Part shown: piece after piece, positions 8,603 through 17,200 of the stretch
Position numbering within the stretch: the first letter of the stretch is position 1
How the letters are laid out: every line of letters begins with the position of its first letter
NCBI RefSeq assembly: GCF_900129745.1
Contig: NZ_FQWS01000002.1
Coordinates: 248,001-312,000, forward strand
Direction: 5' to 3'
Length of the DNA: 64,000 nt
Source of the DNA: Winogradskyella jejuensis
GTDB taxonomy: Bacteria; Bacteroidota; Bacteroidia; Flavobacteriales; Flavobacteriaceae
Notes under the pieces: model-generated
Seen by the model: the letters and a program-made list of their open reading frames with translations, nothing else
Databases searched by the model: none
What the model was told of the DNA's origin: nothing
Position numbers and translations under genes: made by a program

Positions 8603-10540
8603 TTACAATGATATAACTAATTCTTGAAGCGACTCTTCCGTAGACAGATTTAGTTTTTTTCGTAGACGATACCTCGCTTTTTTTACGCCTTCAACAGAGA
8701 TATTTAGGATGTTGGCTATTTCTTTACTAGATAAATTCATCTTCAAAAGAGACATCAGTCTTAAATCGTTATTACTCACTTCAGGATAGTTTCGCATTAT
8801 TTTGGTATTAAAATCTTTATGTACGTCTTCGAAGTAAGATTTAAACTGTTCCCAATTATTATCGTTATTAATATCTAGATTAATGTTATTAATAATACTT
8901 TGAAATCCTCTTGTGTTATTACTCTCCGATTTAATAGATTTTAATTGCTCTTTTAAGTCTAACAGTACTTCATTTTTATGAGCAAGATGAAGCGCATGCG
9001 TCGTCAACTGCTTTTCTTTAAATTCTAAATCACTATCTAATTTTTGGCGTTCTAATCTATTGCGTTTCATTTTTTGTCGTATAGCATAAAATAATAAGCC
9101 TCCCAGCACCAATAATGAAATGAGACCCATTACTAAAAGCTGAAATCTTGATTCAGCTACTTTTTCTTGTTCTTTGAGTAGTTCTATTTCAGATTTTTGA
9201 AGAGCAATTTCTTTCTCTTTTCTATTGGTTTCAAAAATTACTTTTTGCTCTTCGGCCAAGCTTGTTCTTAAATAACTATTAATCGAATCGCTAGCATTTA
9301 TACTCTCTTTCAATAAGTCGTATGCCAAATCATATTTTCCCATTTTATTGAGAACTTTAGACTTAAAGAGCTTAGTTCTCTTTAAGTTTCTATATGAATT
9401 GTTTTTTTCTGCTTCAGAAATGCAGTAATCAAAATTTGCTATGGCCTCTGTATAATTGTTAATTTCTGTATTAAGTAGACCACGCATTATATTATAATTA
9501 TAGACTATTCCAATATTTTTTTGTTGGCCGTCTGTGCGTTCTACCTCATCTAGATATGCCTTAGCTTCTTTGTAGTTCTCTCTATTTATTTCAATTTCTG
9601 CTAACTGTATTAGGGTCGATAGAATGTTAGATTTTAGATTAATTTTTTTAGAAAGCTCTAAAGATTTTAAAGCACTCTCAAGGGCTTTATCAAGTTGAGA
9701 TAATTTTATTTGCGACATTGATTTCATTCTAAGCAATTGGGCTTTCTGATTATTTTGTCCTATAGCATCGGCGATTTTTATACCAATATCTAGCTGATTT
9801 ACAGCTTCTTTGTTTTGATACATATCTTGATATAGATTCCCAATAGTATAATAGGCTTGTGGCAGTAAAACCGAATCAAAGGCTTGTTCTCTTAATTCAA
9901 TAGTTTCTTTCATATGTTTTAATGCTATATTTCTATAACCTCTATTAAGCGCTATGATGCCTCTATTTTCTATTGCGGTTGCTAATAAGGATGTGTCCTT
10001 GTATTTTCTGGCAATAGGTTCTATCTCGTCAATTAACTCTTCAACTCTATCATAGTCTCTAGTAAGTACTTTTACGGTTAGGGCTAAATTAGATTTTATT
10101 GTTGCGCCCAACAGAGTGTCACCAATTTTCATAAATTCGTTCCCAGATTTTTCTAAATAAACCATGCAAGAGTCATAAGCACTCTGTGTATAAAAGTAAT
10201 TAGCCTTTACGCCATATAAACTTGCATAGCCACGCACAAAAGGCTTTTTTTTGTAAATAAGACTTGCTTCATCTATATATAATTTAGCCATTCTTGGATC
10301 TTTATAAACTAATCTTTCTGCTAATGTCAGTTGTGCTTTGGCTTTAACACTATCGTTTTTTGTAGATCTAATTATCAGTTGTAAGCTGTCTACCCATTTT
10401 TGGTTCTGGCTCTGACTACTAATACCAAACATTATAAAACATAGTAAGCAGATATATTTAATTGCAATGTTTACACTTTGGATTAAGTTTTTATAGAAGA
10501 TACTAACGAGGACATTTTTGAGAGACTTTTTGCAGAGCAT
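8603..10540 (-). CDS. Membrane-spanning TPR and LuxR-like HTH regulator (locus 1)
   Basis: A 645-residue probable one-component regulator. A hydrophobic segment around residues 25-45 ending in SQSQ acts as signal peptide. Residues of about 50-440 are helical tetratricopeptide-type repeats, expected in the periplasm. A coiled-coil stretch leads to one membrane span near 466-486 (LLVMGLISLLVLGGLLFYAI), then a basic coiled coil and a C-terminal helix-turn-helix (about 580-640) with SSKEIANILNIS and VKKARYRLRKKL. The second regulator at 46312-48159 has the same layout and near-identical motifs (TTHALHLA, NDLRLM, LLKMNLSS). It is divergent from the surface operon at 10769. Ligand and targets are unknown; regulation of the neighbouring operon is inferred from the box copies. 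Confidence 0.85.
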   Translation of the reverse strand: MLCKKSLKNVLVSIFYKNLIQSVNIAIKYICLLCFIMFGISSQSQNQKWVDSLQLIIRSTKNDSVKAKAQLTLAERLVYKDPRMAKLYIDEASLIYKKKPFVRGYASLYGVKANYFYTQSAYDSCMVYLEKSGNEFMKIGDTLLGATIKSNLALTVKVLTRDYDRVEELIDEIEPIARKYKDTSLLATAIENRGIIALNRGYRNIALKHMKETIELREQAFDSVLLPQAYYTIGNLYQDMYQNKEAVNQLDIGIKIADAIGQNNQKAQLLRMKSMSQIKLSQLDKALESALKSLELSKKINLKSNILSTLIQLAEIEINRENYKEAKAYLDEVERTDGQQKNIGIVYNYNIMRGLLNTEINNYTEAIANFDYCISEAEKNNSYRNLKRTKLFKSKVLNKMGKYDLAYDLLKESINASDSINSYLRTSLAEEQKVIFETNRKEKEIALQKSEIELLKEQEKVAESRFQLLVMGLISLLVLGGLLFYAIRQKMKRNRLERQKLDSDLEFKEKQLTTHALHLAHKNEVLLDLKEQLKSIKSESNNTRGFQSIINNINLDINNDNNWEQFKSYFEDVHKDFNTKIMRNYPEVSNNDLRLMSLLKMNLSSKEIANILNISVEGVKKARYRLRKKLNLSTEESLQELVISL

Positions 10541-10687
10541 AATGATTAGTTTTTCAATTTATTTATGTAATTATAGTATTTGTTATTTTTTATCTATTTG
10601 ATAATCAGCAATATAAAGTGTGCTAATTAGGTTTTGTCCACCTATATTAAAGTTCAATATTTTTTTAAAAATTTTAATGATTTTGGG

Positions 10688-10705
10688 GTGGACAAAAGGT
10701 GGACA
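10688..10705 (+). promoter_or_regulatory. 18-bp direct-repeat box c upstream of the surface operon
   Basis: GTGGACAAAAGGTGGACA: GTGGACA occurs twice, 11 bases apart. Thirty-six bases further on is TATCTTCG (10742-10749), one mismatch from the -7 consensus TAnnTTTG, and the barrel gene starts at 10769. A lone half-site in the opposite orientation (TTTTGTCCACC, 10632-10642) lies between this box and the regulator gene. Confidence 0.65.
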
Positions 10706-10768
10706 AGACTGATTTTCAGTCATTTCGGTGTTTTTTTAATCTATCTTCGACAAACAAAACAATATGGT

Positions 10769-11416
10769 ATGCCAAATAAACACGTGACACTTTTTGCTGT
10801 TCTACTCATTAGTTTTTCATGTTTTAGCCAACAGCTATATCTCGAATTGGGTACAACGATATCCTCATTCGATTACGAAAATTCTCAGGGACAACCTTTA
10901 GATAATTTATTGTCTATTTCTAAAACCTATTACGGGATGGGTTACAGGCAAAGTATAAACCCAAACAAGACATTGTTTTTATCACTTGGCGCAACTTATA
11001 ATAATTACGGTGCAATTGGTAGTGAGAATAGTGTAGACAACTTTTTTCAATGGGATGTGAGTTATTTGGGACTTAAAGCAGGTATGAGTATTCAGTTATT
11101 TCAATTAAGAGATCTTTATTTTTTTGCTAATGTATCGGTATCACCAGAGATTATGGTAAGAGGAAACCAAACAATAAATAGTTCTGTATTTAATCTAGTA
11201 GGTAATGAAGAGTTTAATAATACCATAGTTTTTTTTAGAGGCGGATTAGAAATGCAATATCCAGTTTCTAAGTATGCGGCAATTTCTGCGGTCTACAATT
11301 ATGGAAAAACAACCTTAGCTAATAGCGGAAGTACACAAGAAAAATTAGGACTTAATGCGCACCAATTCGGTATTGGTTTTATAATCAATCTACCGAATTG
11401 TAATTGTGATTTTTAA
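10769..11416 (+). CDS. Probable outer-membrane beta-barrel protein
   Basis: A 215-residue exported protein, first gene of the locus 1 surface operon. Signal peptide MPNKHVTLFAVLLISFSCFSQ is followed by alternating strands rich in Tyr, Phe and Gly (YLELGTTISSF, GMGYRQSINP, QFGIGFIINLP), the look of a small outer-membrane barrel. The ATG at 10769 is chosen because it gives a clean signal peptide; a TTG at 10634 would prepend 45 residues across the box and the promoter. Similar barrels accompany T9SS cargo in Flavobacteriaceae, but a role as anchor or porter is only a guess. Confidence 0.75.
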   Translation: MPNKHVTLFAVLLISFSCFSQQLYLELGTTISSFDYENSQGQPLDNLLSISKTYYGMGYRQSINPNKTLFLSLGATYNNYGAIGSENSVDNFFQWDVSYLGLKAGMSIQLFQLRDLYFFANVSVSPEIMVRGNQTINSSVFNLVGNEEFNNTIVFFRGGLEMQYPVSKYAAISAVYNYGKTTLANSGSTQEKLGLNAHQFGIGFIINLPNCNCDF

Positions 11417-11431
11417 ACTTGTTAAATATAA

Positions 11432-11449
11432 GTAGACAAAAGGTGGACA
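11432..11449 (+). promoter_or_regulatory. 18-bp direct-repeat box d between barrel and T9SS genes
   Basis: GTAGACAAAAGGTGGACA: half-sites at 11432 and 11443, 11 bases apart. Thirty-six bases downstream is TAGATTTG (11486-11493), a perfect TAnnTTTG -7 element, followed by the ATG at 11528. Box-to-element spacing equals that of box c. Confidence 0.68.
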
Positions 11450-11485
11450 TTCTATAATTAGCTGATTATTAATAGTTTTTAATTA

Positions 11486-11493
11486 TAGATTTG
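11486..11493 (+). promoter_or_regulatory. -7 element of the T9SS/fibre/LRR genes
   Basis: TAGATTTG matches TAnnTTTG. No TTTG -33 element is present at 17-23 bases upstream, which fits a promoter that depends on an activator bound at box d. Confidence 0.55.
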
Positions 11494-11527
11494 GGTCATC
11501 TGCAACTATCAAAAAACAATATAAATT

Positions 11528-12040
11528 ATGAAAACACTTCTACGATTAGCATTTTTGCTTTGTTGTGTTCAAGTATTTCAAGCACAAAATAATTCGGATT
11601 ATCGAATTATATCGTCAAATCTTGGTGTAGCAGGTTCTTCTCAAACTATAGAGACTTCTAGAGGAACTTATAAGGTGAGTCAAAGTATTGGGCAATCTAG
11701 TATTATAGGGACTTATAAATCTAATGGCTACTACTTACGACAAGGTTATCAGCAACCTTTAACGGGAGCTACCAATATAAATAACTTAAGTACTACTGAA
11801 ATATCAGCTAAGGTTTATCCAAATCCTTTTAGTCGTCAATTAAATATTGTTTTTACAGAACGTATTCAAAGCGATATTTCGGTGTTGATTTTTGACATCA
11901 ACGGAAGATTAATTTACAATCAAAACTTTGAGCCGAGACAAGACGTAGAAATACAGATTGAAAACATATCAAAAGGCACTTATTTCTTAAAAGTCGCTTC
12001 AAAAAGAAAACGCTTTAATACAAAACTTATCAAAATTTAA
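11528..12040 (+). CDS. Small T9SS-exported surface protein
   Basis: A 170-residue protein with signal peptide MKTLLRLAFLLCCVQVFQAQ, a short mature part with repeated Ser/Gln-rich strands (residues about 21-75), and a type A T9SS C-terminal sorting domain (about 96-170) opening with VYPNPF and ending with KGTYFLKV and LIKI. T9SS carries it over the outer membrane and usually removes the sorting domain. It precedes the fibre gene by 26 bases and is probably co-transcribed with it. Confidence 0.85.
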   Translation: MKTLLRLAFLLCCVQVFQAQNNSDYRIISSNLGVAGSSQTIETSRGTYKVSQSIGQSSIIGTYKSNGYYLRQGYQQPLTGATNINNLSTTEISAKVYPNPFSRQLNIVFTERIQSDISVLIFDINGRLIYNQNFEPRQDVEIQIENISKGTYFLKVASKRKRFNTKLIKI

Positions 12041-12066
12041 AAACAACTAACACAATACAATTAGCC

Positions 12067-14256
12067 ATGAAAAAATTACTATTACTAGCATTATATATTT
12101 GCTTTTCGACACTGCTTTTTTCGCAAACAGATGGTATATCTTATCAAGCGGTTATTATTGGACCAGATGATTTAGAATTACCAGGCGTAGACTCTCAAGG
12201 GAACTATTTGCCAAACGCCACCATTGCCATAAAGTTTTCTATACTAGATGCAAATAACGACCAGAATAATCCATTGTTTGTTGAGACACGAACTGTAGAC
12301 ACTGACGAGTTTGGTAGAGTTAATCTTATTATCGGTTTAGATAATGACGAGTTTAAAGAGATTAATTGGGATGGTGAGATAAAATTTCTAAGGGTAGAAA
12401 TAGATTTTGAAGGTGGTACTAATTTCGAATTTCTAAGTAATGAAAGGCTAACCTATTTACCATACGTGCTTCATAGAGACATTAAAGCAACAGGAACTTT
12501 AACTGTCGATGATAGAACATTTTTAAACGGAGAATTGGTTGTGGAAGGACCAGCAAATTTTAATGATGCCCTTACAGTTACTGGAGATGTACCAAGTTAT
12601 CTGTCTGGAACATTAACCGTTGATGGAGAAACTAACATAAATAATGCATTCAGAGTTAATGGACAGAACCCAACAGATTTATCAGGAAGTCTAAGAGTTG
12701 GTGGTAATGCAAATTTTGAAAGTGATTTAAGTGTACTAGGTTTAACCGCTCTAAATGATTTAACAGTAACAGGACAAGCCAGTTTCGGAGATATGTCAGT
12801 AGATAACTTAACTGTAAACTTAAGCAGTGTACTCAATGGACAAACTACCATAAATGGACAAACGCTCATAGATGGTCAAGGAAATCAAGTAAGAATTACA
12901 TCTAATCTGCCAAACCAAGGAAATACAATAGAAAATCATCCGCTTTTAATTGATGGCGGAAATAATGGTCTTGCCATTAGAGTAAATGGAAGTCGGTCTA
13001 ACGATACAAATTTTATAACCTTTTATGATCAAATGAGTAATACACCATGGGGTAGGATAGAAGGGGAGATACCAAGTGAGTTTGGTAATAATGCAGATTA
13101 TGAATTTGATCAATCTTCGTTAGAATTCGATATTTACGATTCAGAGATTGATTTAGGTTTTGCAATAGCACATCAAGTAATTTCTGGCGCGCAACTAATC
13201 AAGGCGTCCACAGATTTTCGAGCTTGTATTGGATTAGGAGGTTGCCTAGCTTCACCTGGTCCAGCAGATATAGGATTTGCAGGAGTAGAACTTATCTCAG
13301 CTACAGCGCAAACAGTACTTGCGGCGCTTGTACTGGACAGATCTAATCTCAATAAAGCTATTTATGATAATAATAAAATAATTTATCAAGGTGTAACCTA
13401 TGCTTCTGGGGCTGGTGATTATGCCGAATATTTAAAACGAGAAGATTTAAATGAAAATATTACTTATGGTGATATTGTGGGTTTGAAAGGTGGAAAAATT
13501 TCTAAAAATGTCATTGGTGCAGAACGCGTAATGGTGGTTTCCTATAAACCAATTGTATTAGGAAATATGCCACCAAAAGATAGGGAATCAGAGTACGAAA
13601 AAGTAGCTTTTATGGGCCAAGTACCAGTTAAAGTTTATGGTAAAGTTAAAATTGGTGATTATATCATACCAAGCGGAATGAATGATGGTACTGGGGTTGC
13701 CATCTCACCAGAGGATATTAGAGTTGGACAAATAAAGCATATAGTTGGTGTAGCTTGGTCAGAAAATAATCAAGCTATTAGTAAGAGTATGATCAATGTA
13801 GCTGTTGGTATTAATAAAAATGATAATAATCCAATTATAAAAAAACTTGAAAATAAAATATCGATACAGTCTCAAGAAATCACAGAATTGAAAACTCAAA
13901 TAGCCGACATATATAAAGCACTTAATGATATTAAGAACGGAAAACCTCTAAATGCTCTTAATGAAGATGAATCTTATAATGAATTACCTATTAATAATTA
14001 TTATAACAGAAAATATGAAGTTGCGCAGGCTGAGTATGGAGAAATTGTTTACTGGGAAATAACTAAAGAAGATATTCAAAAAGCTTTTGATATGGCAAGA
14101 AAACAAATGGTGCTTAATGGTGTTGATGTCGAAAATAATTATTTCTGGAATAAAATTGATAATGACCCAGCTTATAAAGAAACGTTAATAACGGAGTTAA
14201 TAGATAAGTTGGATAAACAGCTACACTATCATAAATCAGTTTTTACGAAAGATTAA
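12067..14256 (+). CDS. Fibre-like exported protein with autoprocessing-type (peptidase G2-like) C-terminal region
   Basis: A 729-residue exported protein (signal peptide to about residue 20, ending LLFSQ). After an N-terminal domain opening ISYQAVI, residues about 137-275 are short repeated strands of the type LTVDGETNIN, LRVGGNANFE and LTVTGQASFG, suggesting a beta-helical shaft. Residues of about 446-582 (GAGDYAEYL, GDIVGLKGGKI, VAFMGQVPVKV, GDYIIPSG) resemble the intramolecular-chaperone/peptidase G2 domain of phage neck-appendage proteins. A coiled coil follows (about 585-625), suggesting a trimer. There is no T9SS sorting domain. The domain calls are by memory of motifs, so the G2 similarity needs a profile search. 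Confidence 0.72.
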   Translation: MKKLLLLALYICFSTLLFSQTDGISYQAVIIGPDDLELPGVDSQGNYLPNATIAIKFSILDANNDQNNPLFVETRTVDTDEFGRVNLIIGLDNDEFKEINWDGEIKFLRVEIDFEGGTNFEFLSNERLTYLPYVLHRDIKATGTLTVDDRTFLNGELVVEGPANFNDALTVTGDVPSYLSGTLTVDGETNINNAFRVNGQNPTDLSGSLRVGGNANFESDLSVLGLTALNDLTVTGQASFGDMSVDNLTVNLSSVLNGQTTINGQTLIDGQGNQVRITSNLPNQGNTIENHPLLIDGGNNGLAIRVNGSRSNDTNFITFYDQMSNTPWGRIEGEIPSEFGNNADYEFDQSSLEFDIYDSEIDLGFAIAHQVISGAQLIKASTDFRACIGLGGCLASPGPADIGFAGVELISATAQTVLAALVLDRSNLNKAIYDNNKIIYQGVTYASGAGDYAEYLKREDLNENITYGDIVGLKGGKISKNVIGAERVMVVSYKPIVLGNMPPKDRESEYEKVAFMGQVPVKVYGKVKIGDYIIPSGMNDGTGVAISPEDIRVGQIKHIVGVAWSENNQAISKSMINVAVGINKNDNNPIIKKLENKISIQSQEITELKTQIADIYKALNDIKNGKPLNALNEDESYNELPINNYYNRKYEVAQAEYGEIVYWEITKEDIQKAFDMARKQMVLNGVDVENNYFWNKIDNDPAYKETLITELIDKLDKQLHYHKSVFTKD

Positions 14257-14280
14257 TAATAGAAATAGAATCAAGTAAAC

Positions 14281-17200
14281 ATGTTTTCCATGAAAACTAA
14301 CATAAGATTAATAGTATTTTTTATAAGTACTTTTCAAATTTTACTTGCTCAGACTACGATAATTCCAGATGCTAATTTCGAGAACTATCTTGAAACTCAT
14401 ACTGCGGACGGAACTGAAGTTAATGTTGGTAATCCAGAAAGCATGGGTGATGGAATTGAGAATAATAGTTTGGTTCTGACTAATAGAATTCAGACAGTGA
14501 CGTCACTGAATATTATCGAATTACAAATTGAAAATATTATTGGGATTGAAGATTTCGTAGCTCTTGAAGTTTTAGTTTGTAATAATAATAGGATTGCAAG
14601 TATAGATGTATCCGCTAACGCCAACTTAAGACTTCTTAATGTGTCAAATAATCGAATTTTAGGCGAACTCAATGTTAGCAACAATCCAAATTTAGAAAGT
14701 CTATTTTGCTCCTCTAATCAAATAAATGTTTTAAACTTTAATAACAATACGGTTTTAAAAAACCTTGACGCTTCCAATAATCGTCTAACAGACTTAGATT
14801 TATCTAACATTAATTCTATAGCATGCCCAGACCCACAAACAGACCCTGTAACCTTATGTCAAGGTTCTGCTACAATTAATGTCTCTAGAAATCAGCTAAC
14901 AGCTTTAGTGGTTAATAATGGATTTAATGATTTAGTTTCTGTTTTTGATGCCACAGATAATCCCGATTTACCTTGTATTCAAATTGATGCTGGATTTACG
15001 CCTGGAAATAATTGGGCTAAGGACGATTGGGCATATTTTTCAGAAAATGTATGTGTAGACATTTATACTTATGTACCAGATGATAATTTTGAGCAGGCGC
15101 TCATTAATCAAGGTTACGACGATGTTTTGGATAATTTGGTGTTAAGAGCAAATATCGAGAATTTAACCACTCTCGATGTTTCAAGTGCCTTAATTGTGAG
15201 TTTAGAAGGTATTGAAGATTTTACAGCACTCGTAAATTTAAATTGTAATGGAAACGCTATTGAAGCAGTCGATTTATCTGTAAATACGGCTTTAGAAGAT
15301 TTAGATATTTCGGCTAATGCTTTAACGGATTTAGACCTTTCTGCAAATACGTCTTTATTGGTATTAAATATTCAAGATAATAACATATTTAGCTTAGATG
15401 TGTCAAATAATACTCTATTGACAAACCTTGATTGTTCCGGAAATAGTTTAACAGACTTAGCATTAGACTCTAACGTGCTCCTCACTGATTTAGATTGTGC
15501 TTTTAATCAGATTGAAAGTCTAGATTTATCAAACAATACAGCTTTAATATCCATTTTATGTAATGACAATAACTTATTTGCACTCAACTTAGTTAATGGC
15601 AATAATCCATCTATAACAGCATTTAGTGCTCTAAACAATCCTAACTTATTTTGCATCGAAGTAGACGATGTAGCCTTTGCAAACGGTGCAGCTGGATGGC
15701 AAAAAGATGCTGCTGCAGATTACAACCTCAATTGTGGGACATATGTACCTGATGACAATTTTGAACAGGCCTTAATTGACCAAGGTATAGATTCTGACAA
15801 CACACTTAATAACTATGTGCCTACTGGAGACATAAATATGTTGACGGATTTAGATATTTCTGGCTTAGCAATAGAAGACCTTACCGGAATTGAAGATTTT
15901 ACAGCTTTGGTAAACTTAAATTGCTCAGATAATTTCCTATCGGTTTTAGAATTAACTACAAATTTGGCTTTAACAACAATTAACCTTGCAAATAACCAGA
16001 TTGAAAATTTAGACCTATCAATAAACGCCAATTTAACATCAATTTTATGCAATGATAATGCATTAACCTCGCTGAGCATAGCTAATGGAAATAATGCTGG
16101 TCTGGCAACTTTTAATGCTACAGGAAACCCAAATCTTTTCTGTATCAACGTAGACAATGCAATTTTAGGAAACATTCCTATGGCTTGGCAAATTGATACA
16201 ACAGCGTCCTATAATGACGATTGTGCTAATAATAGAATCACACTTATTCCAGATCCAGTTTTCGAACAAAAACTAATTGATTTTGGTTACGATAACGTCA
16301 TTGATGGGCAAGTATTAACAGCAAATATTGAACTGATACAAACCCTTAATGTCAGTGATGAAGGTATCTCGGATTTAACAGGGATTAGAGATTTTAAATC
16401 TCTTGTAGAATTAGATTGTAGTGGTAATTTTTTAGATGATTTAGATGTTAGTAATATGGTAAATCTAGAACGATTGAATTGCAGTTCTAATTTTTTCCTT
16501 ACTAATGATATTAACGATGCTAATGGACTTTTAAACACAACAGGAACAATTGCATTAGTAGAATTGTTTTGTGGAGGTAATAACCTTTCAAATCTAGATA
16601 CTAGTCTTAACGCAAATCTCCAAGTTTTAGATTGTGCTGACAATAATATTACAAATCTCAATGTGTCAAATAATTTAGCCTTAGTTAGGTTAAATGGTTC
16701 AAACAACAGTCTATCTGCCTTAGATATTAGTGCTAATACACTTTTAGAAGATTTAAATAGCGATAGTAATCAGCTACAAACTCTTACAACTATTTCAACA
16801 CTTAATACAACATTAACACGTTTAAGTTGCGCAAATAATAGCCTTTCAGATTTAGTAGTAACAAGCTATCAAGCCTTATCGTTTCTTAACTGTGGTACAA
16901 ACAATTTAAATGCACTTAACGTTCAGAATAATCCAGATTTAAGTTTTCTTTCGGCAACAAATAATCAAATTACCGCTATCAATTTGATGAATAATGGCAA
17001 TTTGGTAGAAGTACTTTTGTCGCAAAATAATTTAACCCAATTAGACTTAAGTGGAAACTCAATGTTAGAGCAACTCAATTGTAGTTTTAATGACATTAAT
17101 TCAATCAATTTGGCTTCAAATTCGCTTTTAGAGTTTCTGACTTGCGCTAATAATGAGCTAACTACTATTGACCTTACAGCTAATACAAACCTCATAGAAA

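Noticed and set aside
10634..10768. TTG start giving the barrel protein 45 extra residues
   Set aside because: The extension runs through box c and the -7 element and destroys the clean signal peptide.
12067..14256. Prophage remnant, suggested by the phage-like domain
   Set aside because: No tail, capsid, integrase or lysis genes nearby; the gene sits in a signal-peptide-bearing surface operon.
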